64,000 bases of DNA from Ashinkailepas kermadecensis (GCA_034440615.1 JAOTOM010004356.1:67501-131500); one strand, 5' to 3'; counted from the stretch's first letter, positions 35,679-47,954 are shown. The notes: generated by a model from the sequence alone, not told the origin. Program-made: numbers and translations.

Positions 35679-36905
35679 CTATAGGCGGTTTCACGCGTGC
35701 ACTAGCGGGAAGTAATCGTCGTGACATCCCAATGGCAGGGTCAGGGCATAATAATTACGTTGATTTGAAAGCTTTTAGTCTGTAGATTGGACCAATTTAT
35801 GATATCAATAAACAAACAGAGTAGGTTCAGTTACCTAATACGACAAGTTTTTGGACTAGTAACAGCTTGTTTATGCACAAACCCTGAAAATGTACACCTG
35901 CATCCGCGCCTGGGATGTCATCTAGTCGGAAATCTGCAAGTCAGACCAAGCGAGCCTGACTTCGGAAGTAAACTCGATGACAACAGCTGTTTGTCGAATT
36001 CAGCGGTCTTCAAATGCCAAATTTTCCGAGCACTCGACCACTCTGATCAATATCCCCAACCAGCTTCAACTGCGGTAAGTGATTGGCCCCTTATGATAGC
36101 TGGGACGAATCATAATCCACGTTTAAAAAATGACGTCATAATTTGTGCTTTGATTGCATCATTTACGGCTGAAGGCCAGCCAATATGTCAGGCCAGCCAA
36201 CAAACAAGTCTGTCTTAGATGCGCATATTTTGGACGTGTTGCGGTCTTTTGGGTGCTGTAAACAACTCATGCTTTGTTCTTTCTTGCGAGTATGATATTC
36301 AAAGACAGGAATCAATTGCCCTTCCCCACAGTAGGGGATATTCAGGTAGGACAGCGACATTTAATAGCGGAGCCTCGTATGGTGCGGTACAGCGGATGCT
36401 ATTACAACTGTAAACAACCCGCTTGTAAAGTGGAGAGAATTTAATACTTTTGGCAGCGTCAAGATGGAATCGTAGAATCTGGAAATTATATACTTCAATA
36501 TTTATTCACAATACAGGTACTTCACAGCCATAAAATAAAACCTAAAAGGAAAAATATTTATCCGCAGGATACATACTACCACTTCCTCCCTAATATTGTA
36601 TATTTACTGGAAATCCAACGGCAAATTTATGTACTATCTGACAACTCCTACCTCCCGGCCATGGTGCCAAATACACCCAGATTGGCTAGTTATTTCTGTG
36701 AATTGAGCGTCTTTTTCAAACATTGCCAAAATTTGAACATGTTGCCTGAGTTTAATATTGAATTCATTACTTCATAGTTAAAACTTCTGGAACATTTCAT
36801 ATCTACAGATAAAGTACATATATTTAAATGATATGCCCTTCATACTAGATGAAGTCATCGACATTGCATCCCGGTGCTTATTGGCCGTCGTGAAACGGGC
36901 TTATG
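35679..36905. mobile_element. 1.2-kb B-specific insertion with imperfect terminal inverted repeats
   Basis: Copy A joins the two flanks directly at 20,045-20,055. The left end ctataggcggtttcacg (35,679-35,695) and the reverse complement of the right end (36,889-36,905) match at 12 of 17 positions, including gtttcacg. No transposase frame is visible; it is AT-rich. It is probably a non-autonomous DNA transposon. The target duplication is unclear. Confidence 0.5.
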
Positions 36906-38511
36906 ACGAGCGACGCCTGGAAATTCCCGCGTCGCGGTCGCTGGCGGCCTTACATCAGCCAGCCGAACGCGAGGTGTGCTCACAACGCCGCCCGCCGCCG
37001 CCGAGCCGCCGCAGCTCCGGCGGAGAACACAGACATCGCGGTCCTGGGCCGACTCGCTAGCCGCCACAGCCGAAGCACCCGAGAGCCGCAGGCGGCCACG
37101 AAGATGGCGAACCGTCGCACAGGTGTGTTCAGGAGAAAGACGCCCCTCTCGGAGGACTGGGCGCCTCCTGGAGAGCAAATTGCGTCCCTTCAGTGTCCTC
37201 GAGCATATATCTCAGCAGATTTCAGCCAAAGGCGGCCGGTGGTGTTCACAGTGGCGCACTTCCAGACCAGTGCCCCCTTCCCATGAAGATTTCTACGTCC
37301 GCCCTTGCCCCGAGGTAAAGGTTTGTTCAGCTCACGGATTAATGTATTGATTGTGTAAGGGCAATGAGTCCTGCTCAACCAGTACGTCATTAACGCTGCT
37401 AAAATGCAAGACAATAATTTACTTGTGAGTCAATGGCATGGTTTCGCCGACTTTTTTTTCGCGCACTCCTACGTTCCTGAATATGCTAATGCATAGCAGT
37501 GAAATTATTGTTGTTTGCCTTTGCTGTCTAATTCTTTTTGTATTACCAACATCACCGGAAGTTCTTCTCCTGACTGATCACATATAATGCACCATTATTT
37601 ATTTGCAATCTATTCATTATCCTTGCGTTCATTACTTAACTCATTTGCCCACGCTCTGCGGAATAACGTTCTACCCCTCGCAGTGCAGGGTGGGGTTTGT
37701 CATGTTGCTTCTCACTCACTGAGCGGTGTTTCCAAGCAAGAGTGGTGAGGCCCCCCGCGCCCCGGCCGGGGACGGGAGGAAATGCGCCGCCGCGGTGACT
37801 TCCTCACGACAGGGGAACACACGGCAGGCGATAGCGCGCTGTCGGTCGGCTCACCTTTTCGTTGACCGATTTCACATATGTTGTGGAAAACTTGGGATCA
37901 GATCGATCTAGGTTACTCATGTACGGCCGTTTAATTGCGGTCCCCTGCGGAAACTTTAAAGAAGTGCCACATATTACCGGACAAATATATGCCTGAATAC
38001 TCAGGGATTGCTTACCTCAACAAAACTGATAATATTGACCTCACAGAGTGTTCAGATTGTTGTTGTTCGATGACGTCATTTTCGCCATTTTTAGCCGTCT
38101 GGGGCAATTACAAATGCTAGTCGCACTGGGCACTTTTGAACATACCTAAGAAGACTTAAAGTATCACTTCTACATGTGATCGGCCTGTCTGCAACATACC
38201 GCTTGTATATACCTGGGTGGACTTAAAGTATTATTTCTACGCATGATCCACCTGTCTTCAATACAAAGTTTAAAAAATCCTGAACTAAGATTGCAACTGA
38301 ACTTGCAATATACCTAAAATATACATTTCGAAAGGTTGTGGTTTTGCTTTTTTCGACAAAGCGCTTCGACACGGGAGGATGGAACTTCGCGTCCGCCTCG
38401 GCCGCGGGAAGGACGACTCGAGACCCGGCCGTGTGAACGCCACCAGCGCGCACTTGACATCAGTTTTGGTCGTCAGATCTGTTCGTCTGCGCTCTGGTGG
38501 CCATCGTCACC
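36906..38511. other. GC-rich block and serpin B upstream region
   Basis: Continues the copy A match: 36,906-37,357 equals 20,050-20,520, and 37,358-38,511 equals 23,517-24,830. It is uninterrupted at the site where copy A holds the CR1/L2-like LINE, and lacks the 185-bp hairpin segment of copy A (junction at about 38,372). Confidence 0.6.
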
Positions 38512-38664
38512 ATGGCCGACGCTGCCATACCTTCCGCCATGGACCTGCCTCTGCTGAAGCAGGTGGCCTCCGACCAGGCGCGGAACCACGCCATCTCGCC
38601 GTTCCTCCTGTCCAACGTGATGTCGCAGGTCTGGCTGGGAGCCCGCGGCAACACCAGGGACGAG
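38512..38664 (+). CDS. Serpin B, exon 1
   Basis: Fifty-one codons, protein identical to serpin A exon 1 (MADAAIPSAMDLPLL to GNTRDE), same donor GAG|gtcagt in phase 0. It has no signal peptide. The single base change from A is a synonymous Pro codon. Its upstream flank differs from A by the missing hairpin segment. Confidence 0.9.
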
Positions 38665-39036
38665 GTCAGTGTGGCAACACCAGGAACGAAGTAATTGTGG
38701 CAACACCAGGGACGAGGTCAGTACGGCAACACCAGGGACGAGGTCAGTGTGGCAACACCAGGGACGAGGTTAGTGTGGCAACACCAGAGACGAGGTCAGT
38801 GTGGCAACACCAGGGACGAGGTCAGTGTGGCAACACCAGGGACGAGGTCAGTGTGGCAACATCAGGGACGAGGTCAGTGTGGCAACACCAGGGACGACGT
38901 CAGTGTGGCAACACCAGGGACGAGGTCAGTGTGGCAGCACCAGGGACGAGGTCAGTATGGTAATACCAGGGACGAGATCAGTATGGCAACCCCAGGGACG
39001 AGGTTACTGTGGCAACACCAGGGTCGAGGTCAGTGG
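38647..39036 (+). repeat. 26-bp array duplicating the exon 1 / 5' splice site, copy B
   Basis: Fifteen units. Ten keep gag|gtcagt; units 2 (gaa|gtaatt), 5 (gttagt), 10 (gac|gtcagt), 13 (gagatcagt, GT lost) and 14 (gttact) are altered. In the exon frame a TAA occurs in unit 2 (38,692-38,694), so read-through extensions are blocked here, unlike in copy A. Confidence 0.95.
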
Positions 39037-39556
39037 CAGAGCAGCTGCGGCTGGGTCATCGCTGGACCAACCATGTCGCTCATTGACAGCGGCAGGCAAA
39101 GGCAGGAGCCCCGCTTTATTTAGCTAACATGGTACTTCGGCTACGTGAGGTGTGCGTGAGTGCATGTGGACATTCATTCCTATTATTTTTTTTCTGTACA
39201 AATGAAGCGATATTTCATACCTTGCTTATAATTAGATCTCGCATTATTCAATTCCAAATGCATTTTCCATGCGGCTGCCAAAAGAGAACTGCTTGACAAG
39301 GGTGTCTATCACATTAATGGGTGTGAACGACATGAGGGCGTTGCATGACCGACGCAGTCGATGCGTCCCTAAACTCCAATAACCAACCAACAGCATGATG
39401 TTGATGGCTATAGTCATTGTTCACAGGTAGCTGACAAATGCATAGCTTTATTCAGGCTTCGTTATGTTTTATGTACATTTATAGTAGGGGGGCACTTTGC
39501 TTTGCTTCATTGTGAACTTGACTATTTGTATAACATTTCCGACTCGACGTTTCCAG

Positions 39557-40516
39557 ATGACGGAGGTCTTGGGGCTGTCAGGCCCGCACCACTTCGGCTT
39601 TCTCAACGCATACAACTCCACCCGACACGCTCTGTCCAAACCGGACGCCGGTGTCACAACGGCCATCTTCAACCGGATATACATCCGCCGGGGGTTCAAC
39701 GTGAAGCCGACATTCAGTTTACTCCTGCGGACACACTACGGCGTTAGCGAACAGAGGTTCTCCTCGAACCTCGCGGTGACTGAGGCGATCAACACGGCAG
39801 TGGCGCAGGTCACTAGAGATCGCATCACCCAGCTGGTGACCCCCGAAGCCATTCAGGGAAGACCAATGGTGCTGGTCGGCGCTCTGTACTTCAAGGCCAA
39901 GTGGGAAACTAAGTTCGACACGGTCAAGCCGAGGCCCTTCGTCACCGTGGCCGGCGAGCGAGACGTTCCCATGATGCGGCTGTCGCAGGAGCTGCCGTAC
40001 GCGTCGTTCCCCGGCTTCGACGCCGTCTCCCTGCCCTACAAAAATCCCGACTACAGTCTGCTGATCCTGAGGCCGAGCGAGCGCTCGCTGGCGTCCGCCA
40101 ACAAGCTGCTGGGCTCGTTGGACACCCTCAACATAACACACGTACACGATGAGCTTCACTCCGACTGGCAGAGGGATGTCGTCGTCACCATGCCGCCCTT
40201 CAAAATCGAGACCAGCTACCAGCTGAAGGAACCGATGCAGAACCTCGGCATTCGCGACCTGTTCTCCGCCGCCGCCGATCTCACCGGCATCAGCGACAAC
40301 AGGCTCTTCGTCAGCTCCGTGGTCCACAAAGTGTTTATGGAGGTGAACGAGGAAGGCACAGAGGCTGCGGCCGCAGTGGCACTCGTCTTTTCCGCCACCA
40401 GCTTCCAAATTCCGCGGCCACCCGTCCACTTCACCGTAGACCGGCCGTTCCTGGCGGTGCTGTACCACAGGGGAGAAAGAGCCAACCTGTTCTCGGCATG
40501 GGTGGCGAACCCGTGA
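39557..40516 (+). CDS. Serpin B, exon 2 (serine protease inhibitor family)
   Basis: 319 codons after acceptor tttccag, restoring phase across an 892-bp intron; the full protein is 370 residues. It has the same marks as serpin A: LVGALYFKAKWE, hinge NEEGTEAAAAV and HFTVDRPFLAVL. It differs from A at 28 of 319 residues by my count. Six of these lie in the nine residues P7 to P2' of the reactive loop (A: SFAFVLTSI; B: ALVFSATSF), while predicted P1-P1' Thr-Ser is unchanged. The frame is intact, so both copies look functional. A possible AATAAA is at 41,680. Confidence 0.93.
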   Translation: MTEVLGLSGPHHFGFLNAYNSTRHALSKPDAGVTTAIFNRIYIRRGFNVKPTFSLLLRTHYGVSEQRFSSNLAVTEAINTAVAQVTRDRITQLVTPEAIQGRPMVLVGALYFKAKWETKFDTVKPRPFVTVAGERDVPMMRLSQELPYASFPGFDAVSLPYKNPDYSLLILRPSERSLASANKLLGSLDTLNITHVHDELHSDWQRDVVVTMPPFKIETSYQLKEPMQNLGIRDLFSAAADLTGISDNRLFVSSVVHKVFMEVNEEGTEAAAAVALVFSATSFQIPRPPVHFTVDRPFLAVLYHRGERANLFSAWVANP

Positions 40517-42944
40517 CACCATGAACCGACGACTACTGTTGCTCCGCATGCGGTGTTTCCTTCAAAAGGGCGGACCAGGCTGTGATGGAATCCTGTGTAG
40601 AAGCGGTGACGGTATGCAGGAAGTGTAGCTTGAAGACGAATGCAACAAGCGAGAACGGAGAAAGCGTCGAATGTAATCTGTTATCTCGGATGACCTCAAT
40701 AGTTGTCTTGACAGTCATTGTCTATCTTCATCGCAAAATTATACGGAGCAGTGTCACAGGGATGTGACCGATACGTGGACCATGCCCTGCAGGCGACAAT
40801 ATATGATATCCATGCTCTTGAAACAAAAATACCTCCAACAGAAGGTACGCAGGTTGGGTGGGGTAGAGGTGGAGTAGATACTTAGGCTGATGTTTCATGC
40901 ATAAACTCAAAACTCGCGACTCGAGTAAGCTGTTTCTCTCTAGTCTCTAGTAACAAGTTATTTGTCACACAAATTTTATTTCACCAAGTAACTCGGAATT
41001 TCGTTGATCCAAACATGTAAATTGTCTCTGCAGAGCAGCACAAATACACAGCTCACCATCAAGATATGTGGCAGGGTCAAAGGAATGCAATACGACAATA
41101 CGTAAGAAGACAAAGCTGTGGACAGCATATAAAATGTTCATGTTTCACACGTCCACCACCACATTTCCACTACGCTCCCAGATCGATGGTCGCTAGTTTA
41201 CTTCGTGTTCCACACGTCCACCACAACATTACTACTACGCTGCCAGATCGATGGTCGCTAGATTAGTTCGTGTTCCACACGTCCACCACAACATTACCAC
41301 TACGCTGCCAGATCGATGGTCGCTAGATTAGTTCGTGTTCCACACGTCCACCACAACATTACCACTACGCTGCCAGATCGATGGTAGCTAGATTAGTTCG
41401 TGTTCCACATGTCCACCACAACATTTCCACTACGCTGCCAGATCGATGGTCGCTGGTTTAGCCCATGTTCCACACGTCCACCACAACATTTCCACTACGC
41501 TGCCAGATCGATGGTCGCTGGTTCTGCATCAGTAGTAGTTTTGCATTAGTTCTCGCAGCAAAAGTCAACTTTGTCACAGCGCCGTTCTAACCGCCCATAG
41601 GAGTTGCAAGAGATGGCGGATGGATGCTGTGACAAGTGTGCCAGTCTTTAAAATGTCACAAAGATGTCCTTATAGCCAGAATAAACTAGCAGACCACATT
41701 TGGAAACGGTCTCCACACTCGTACACTCCTGCTATCTATTGACGGGAAGCGTAAACACAGGTGCAAGACGCCACTGTGAGGTATGCTACCAGCCCCGGAC
41801 AACCTGGTGTGACGGGCACGGAGGTACTCTCCCTGGGTTCGTCACAGCCTGAGAACTCTTCGCTCACCTGGGCTTCTGCCACCATCGATATTTCCCGAAT
41901 GTTGTGTCCGAACCGTCTGGGCTGAAGCTATGAACCTTGACGATTTGCCAATTATTCTCCATGCATCAGATGGATCAGACCCAACATTTTATATTTAATA
42001 TTCGTGCATGAAAGGGCAGCAGTGGGAATGGCATTCAATAAGTTAGCACAATGTAGATTATTTCCAATGATGCTCATAAAAACGACCACTGGATAGGTAC
42101 AATTGCTTGGACTTCAGTTTCAAACTGAAGATAAGCCGGCCCCAGACAGAGCTGGATTTAGTTCGGGTATTTACAAGCATGCCTGGCGCTGGTTTAGTTC
42201 GATAAATATCGTGCAAGCTCCTTGCTTCTAGGAATTGGCGTGCTGGGGTTATCCACATGTGCATTGTAATCGGACAAACCCACAAACTGCAGCCGCGGCT
42301 GGAGACAGGTCTTCGTGCTTCACTGTGGACAAACGTCATCAATAGTCTGCTGCACGATGGCCACAAGCGGAACGTAATCGTCATGTAAACGTGACCACCG
42401 GCGTGGCTGATGCAAGACCTGCAATCAAGGTCCAGCAGTCCGGTAACGACCAAGAAAGAATTGCAAACCATTTATCGGCTCATAACAACCAAGAAAAGGA
42501 AACCCATTACGGAAAGAAAGGGACATCAACACGTCGCTTATGAAGGCATGCATGTTCTTAGCTTGAGCGAGAATACGAGTGCAATGCACACAATTGTTTC
42601 TTTCTGTTATCCGCTACGTTCAGACATAGTTTAATATGGAGGGTGTTCATGATTAGGGTGGGCCCATGTTGTAGCGCCTTTTCAACACCGTCATACTCCC
42701 TCAAAATGAGGCGTGAATACCACTGGGGAAAACAAGTGCAAGATTTGGGACAGGGAAAGGAGCTAGCAACGTGCCTGACCAGCTATATGCAACGCACAAC
42801 ATCCTGCAAATTTGTATTTCTTTCTTTTTGCTTAACATGTGTCACCCCGATCGAAGGTCAAGCAACTGGCACCGCTGGAGCGGGCCGTCCTCACCAGCTA
42901 TCACTTGGCTGTCTGCTTCGCTTTCGCTGAAGCGGCCGTTGCTG
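40517..42944. repeat. Serpin B 3' flank with six 65-bp units
   Basis: Matches the copy A 3' flank. The 65-bp units occupy about 41,146-41,525. Position 42,102/42,103 is the empty site of the THAP element. No extra gene is seen. Confidence 0.8.
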
Positions 42945-43240
42945 CTGGACCGGCCGGGGGCGGGCGACGGGGGCGGCCGCGGGCGCTTGGGCGGCCGCCA
43001 CCCCCCGGGAGGGCGGGGGCGGTGGGGGGGGTGGAGGTGGCCAGGGGGGCGGCCCCCCCTGAGGGGGAGTGAGGGACCCCCCCCCCCCCCCCCACCCAAA
43101 AATAATAAAAAAAAAAATATTTTTTGGGGGGGCACACCCAACAATCCTTCCCACCCCCCCCAAAAATAAAAAACTCTATTAACTCTAGGGAGCCCCAAAA
43201 CCCTAAAATTTTACCCCCAAAAAAAAAAAAAAAAAAACAA
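42945..43240. other. Probable corrupted assembly segment
   Basis: Where copy A has normal sequence (about 31,275-31,635), copy B has text dominated by runs of G, C and A: gggggcgggcgacggggg, a long C run at 43,077-43,093, and AAA runs at 43,107-43,118 and 43,219-43,237. Fragments such as gcgcttgggcggccg still align with A. The pattern resembles low-quality consensus and not mutation. The frames open here should not be read as genes. Confidence 0.65.
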
Positions 43241-43460
43241 CATATTCATTAGTCAAGAGTTTTCAACTTTCATGAACCTTTCCCGGTTCTCGAAACTTCT
43301 CGACAAACCTGTCTAGCTTTCATGGGAATTATGTAGCTGCGAGACGGTTGACAGGCCTCATAATTTCTATCAAGCATCGCCAGCTCTCGGAACTTGGAAC
43401 CTCAATGCCGTGAAATTTCAGTAAAATGAACTCCGAAAACAACCTATGCAGCACCACAGA

Positions 43461-43880
43461 TGTAGCATTTTGTCACACTGAACACAATGGAGCAAAGTAA
43501 ATAAACAACTGGTAGGCACCCGCCTACCTACCATGACTGCACAGTGTAGCATTTTGTCACACTGAACACAATGGAGCAAAGTAAATAAACAACTGGCAGG
43601 CACCCGCCTACCTACCATGACTGCACAGTGTAGCATTTTGTCACACTGAACACAATGGAGCAAAGTAAATAAACAACTGGCAGGCACCCGCCTACCTACC
43701 ATGACTGCACAGTGTAGCATTTTGTCACACTGAACACAATGGAGCAAAGTAAATAAACAACTGGCAGGCACCCGCCTACCTACCATGACTGCACAGTATA
43801 GCATTTTGTCACACTGAACACAATGGAGCAAAGTAAATAAACAACTGGCAGGCACCCGCCTACCTACCATGACTGCCCAT
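43461..43880. repeat. 84-bp tandem array, five units
   Basis: Units start with tgtagcattttgtcacac at 43,461, 43,545, 43,629, 43,713 and 43,797 (tatagc in the last). Copy A has a single unit (31,829-31,915), so the expansion happened in B. 84 is a multiple of three, which gives a repetitive minus-strand open frame of no evident meaning. Confidence 0.95.
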
Positions 43881-44807
43881 CGAAAGGAATGGGAAATCGA
43901 CAAACTTCCAATAAAAAAAAACTCGCGTACCTCTTTTGCACGTTTATAAGAAATTCAACATGCAAGAATACTGGTGTTACTTTCTGTCAGAGTTGTTGAC
44001 ATATTTCAGTAGCTACCTGCTGTGCTTACACTACCAGAGCCATCATAAAATGGTGCCGATGATGATCTATCAAATAGTATTGTCATATGCGAGATATTGA
44101 TGTTCGAAATAATGTAGCATGGTATTTAAATGTGTATTATCGAATTACATTTGATGTTTACTACTTTACGTGCCATAATTGAATTTTTTTAAATATATAA
44201 TCTTGATAATGGCACATCAGACTTATCATGTTGTGGAGAAGACAAGCTCGATGAATATGATGGTGGTTTTGTTGATTTCCAGTAGCGTAACTTTATACAA
44301 CTTCGTCGGTACAAGCATCAGAAATCTCACTGATAAATCATTCAAACATAGTTTTCTTATGTATCATATGAGCAAAAGTTACACGTTATCAAGAAAGGAC
44401 CAGGGAGGCCATCGCTACTTTGGGAAGCCCAGACAGGGACGGATACAAGGGATCTGGAGGCATGTATCCCCCATGAAGATGGCGCCCCTCCTGCCAGGGA
44501 AGGGCTCCCCTCCGGGAAGGCTCAAGTGCATTCTTACCTCGAAATTTTCAGCCAGAGGCACCCCCTGAGAGAAACAGCAGCGATTTTTCAGAACCAAAGA
44601 AATAAGGTGGGACAAATCCGAGGACATTTTGTTCTGGGGAGGGGGGGTACAGTCGCGATTTTTTTGCCTCACCTAATTTGGTTGCTTCAGACCGCCCCTA
44701 AATGGAACTGACATGGGACCAAGATGAGATGTGACCAAAGTGATCACTAAAGATATGAAGGGAAAACTAGAGACGGGAGACTGAGAAATGGATACCTGAC
44801 TTAACAA

Positions 44808-44841
44808 TATATATATATATATATATATAAATATATATATT
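44808..44841. repeat. (TA)n microsatellite, copy B
   Basis: Interrupted TA run, shorter than its counterpart in copy A. Confidence 0.9.
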
Positions 44842-44936
44842 CAGGTTTCACTTTTGGGCCACGACACGAGCTGTCTTTCAGGATCTTGCTCGACTTTTTC
44901 CGAGCCCGGTACGATTTTTCATGCCCCGGTGGAATT

Positions 44937-45769
44937 TTTCGGGGCCCTGGCGCGACTCTTTGAGAGTTCTCGGAGGGGCGAACAATTTCCTCCTTTGCCT
45001 TCCCCTTCGGTACGGCACTGGCATGGGGTAAGCACCTCCTAGTCATGGAGGAAATATGTTGCAACAGTTGTCTGCCATTTTTCCCTACCCCTATTTGCTG
45101 ACCGCGATCGTTACATGACCCATATCATCATGCTGCTCCCGCCCACAGTCTGCGCGATGGGCGGGGCGCTCGACAGGAAAATGTCAACGCGTGCCCAATT
45201 AAAATATGCGAGCTGTAGGCGAATGCCAGACTGATATTCGTGGATAAAATATTTAAATCTTTCAGATGAGCCCAATTTTGTCACATTTTGATAATATTTA
45301 AGTACAGACATGCCCGTGGGTGGAGAATGCAGTATGGCAGATATGGCCATGGCCACACAAACTTCAAAGTTGGTGTGGCATTGCCACGCCAACTTCTGTG
45401 ACAATATATATATATATTGTAAAAGGACATTGAAACACTTTTACCAGTTGGTAAAATTAAAAGAAAACTGTGGTCTGGAGAGGGACGTAGCCAAGAAGTG
45501 TCCAAGGAGTGGGTCCAAATTACCCCCACGATCGTTAAATTAACCGGATGTCGAACACTATATTTGGAAAAAGGCTTATTTCTCCCGGATTAAAATACAG
45601 CACCCTCATTGGGGCCCCGGATTGTCGGATCACCTATCTCCTCAAATTGTAAGTCTGAAACTGTTACAGACCATGAATGCAAACCACGTAAAAATGCATC
45701 TATATGCAGAATGTCAAAGTTTCCTTGGAAAAAAACGTAGATCCAGTATTTTGCAAGGCGTAAGTAAAC
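44937..45769. other. Right flank of the duplication, no gene recognised
   Basis: Unique sequence after the duplication end. A short TA run lies at 45,403-45,418. No coding region is supported. Confidence 0.45.
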
Positions 45770-46110
45770 GCTTGTCAGGGCTCGTAAACTCACATAAAGG
45801 CCTTTGTGGATTCGTAAAGACTCACACCCATTCGTAAGCGTCCATAGACGCTCGCAAGGGCCTGTAGAAGTTCGCCAGGGCCCTTGGACGTTCGTAAGGG
45901 CCCGTAGACAGTCGTAAGGGCCCGTAGACGTTCGTATGGACCCGTAGATGTTCGTAGGAGCCTGTAGAGGTTCGCAAGGGTCGTAGACTTCAGCAAGAGG
46001 TCGTGCACGCCTGTGAGCGCCCGTAAGGATCGCAAAGGCCAGTATCCGTTCGTAAGGGACCATAGACGTTGACAAGGACGAGCAAACGTTCGTGCGAGAT
46101 CGTCGACATT
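45770..46110. repeat. 20-bp degenerate minisatellite
   Basis: About 17 units of a motif like cccgtagacgttcgtaaggg. The core at 45,880-45,970 is the most regular; the edges are decayed. Confidence 0.75.
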
Positions 46111-47157
46111 CTTAGGGACCCAACAACAGCCATAAAAGTGTTCGCTTTTTCTTCTCCATCATGGCAATACCTTAAGGCATATAGGCCATACGTACAGGCC
46201 ACTGGTGCGACCCTTCGGGCTGGGCTAGGGGCCCGTCGGAGCCCAAGGAGGGGGAAACCGGCCCCTACTTGTCTGCATTCCTATGTCATGACACCCGACT
46301 TTGCTAACCTGGAGGCCATTGATGATGTCACCTGTCAGGTTAAGCACAGAATGCTTGAGTCTCAGGTGAACCGCAATATATTCCCGAAGTTACCGAATAT
46401 AATGACAATATTTCACTGAATGATATTCAATTCAGAAGCTCAACTTCGAACAATCTGAACACAAGGCCACACTGGGTCACGTGAAGAAATTTGAGGTCAA
46501 ATGAGACCATGTCCTGCCCGTGGAATGTGATGCATGATTATGATCCAGAATCTACAGTCGGATAATTAGATTTGTATATATAGACATAACTTATTGTTTG
46601 CTGACAAATAATGCACTATTTTCATTCCAATGCCAGCGATGGATATCATCGGTTTAGTAGTTTCCCAGTATGGTCATGGTCTGTTGGCATGACCTATGAT
46701 AACCCAGATACTTTGAACAGAATATATGTAACTACAGCTGAATTTGAACTAAATATCATCATAAGCCATCCACGGATGACATAGTTACTAACATCATAAG
46801 AAACCCATGATCGTCCAGGCACATGATTCTGTGACGTCATTTGACATAATCCAGGCTCGCCGGGCATCCAAATGTTAACACAACATATCTGAGTAACCAG
46901 TTTCAGATCATGCCACGTTTCACAAACCCAGCTTCTGAGGATGCACTGTAATCGTGAAAAAGCAGCGAAAAGGGACATGACCCCTACCATTTGAGGGTTA
47001 ACACGTGCACTGGAAAGCGGGTGAGGGTCCGCTAATCTTTCCGGTTCTTTGCAAATATCTCCAAAACCAAGGAACCTACAGATGCGATTCTTCGTTTACT
47101 TTCTGATATGCACCCAGCTCGACGTTTAAAAATACCAATTGGGTGGATATTTTTTTA
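46111..47157. other. No gene recognised
   Basis: Anonymous AT-rich sequence on both strands. Confidence 0.45.
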
Positions 47158-47330
47158 CGTACGAGTTTGTGGCGAACGAGTTTGTGGCGTACGAGTTTGT
47201 GGCGTACGAGTTTGTGGCGTAAGAGTTTGTGGCGTACGAGTTTGTGGCATACGAGTTTGTGGCGTACGAGTTTGTGCCGTACGAGTTTGTGGCGTACGAG
47301 TTTGTGGCGTATAAGTTTGTGGCGAACGAA
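47158..47330. repeat. 15-bp minisatellite
   Basis: Eleven to twelve units of tacgagtttgtggcg. The unit length keeps frames open on both strands, giving short periodic peptides with no coding support. Confidence 0.95.
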
Positions 47331-47954
47331 GTCAAAAGTGCTGGACAAAATGGTGTGTGAAAAATGACGGCGAGGCATGCTAAGCATATTCAAGGAGCAC
47401 ATCTAAAACTATAAACTATATCAGCTATATCGGTAATGTCTACCTGTGCTATATTCCTCTCCAAACGTGTAAATTAGTCATACCAATGAGGATAAAACGC
47501 ACGCAAAATGGCAAAGTTCATTATAGTTGGCAATATTTAGCCCCGAACGAATTGACGTAGGATCACGAAATTGGAACACCCAATAGTTTCCAATAGCCCT
47601 CAGTCGCCCTGCAGAATTAGTGTTCCTAGCTTTCATAGCTGATATCATTTTTGAGTGTCTTTCGCTTGATATATCCTACCTATCCTTCTTAAGTCCTGCA
47701 AACATCTCTTGGATTGATGCTGGATTAGCTTGCGCACTACCTGCCTGTAACAATTCTCAGAAGTTATCTGTGGCTCGGGAAGTGCGCTGTACTGGCACTT
47801 TCGCTTGTCAGGTAATTCCTTCTGTTGTTTCACTCTTTCACACAGCTACTGTTCCGCTACGAATCGGAACAGAACATTCCAACTCACACAAAATGAGTCA
47901 TAGTGCTTTGTATTGCAAATTCCTAATTTTTATAACAGCGTGACATTGACTTTT
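47331..47954. other. No gene recognised
   Basis: A 107-codon plus-strand frame (47,620-47,943) has no recognisable domain and no splice or promoter support. Confidence 0.4.

Larger units (their letters stand above)
35251..44936 (+). repeat. Segmental duplication, copy B
   Basis: Direct repeat of 16,463-32,998 with the same order and orientation. It lacks the two LINEs and the THAP element of copy A. B-specific features are the insertion at 35,679-36,905, fewer donor-repeat units, six instead of five 65-bp units, a five-unit 84-bp expansion, and an abnormal G/C-run stretch at about 42,950-43,240. Confidence 0.9.

Noticed and set aside
42842..43198. Gly/Pro-rich open frames in copy B
   Set aside because: They fall within the suspected corrupted assembly segment.
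43418..43903. A 161-codon minus-strand frame with a 28-residue repeat
   Set aside because: It is a consequence of an 84-bp unit expanding in copy B; copy A has a single unit and no such frame.
47076..47402. Periodic Cys- or Asn/Tyr-rich peptides on both strands
   Set aside because: A 15-bp minisatellite keeps several frames open; no support for expression.
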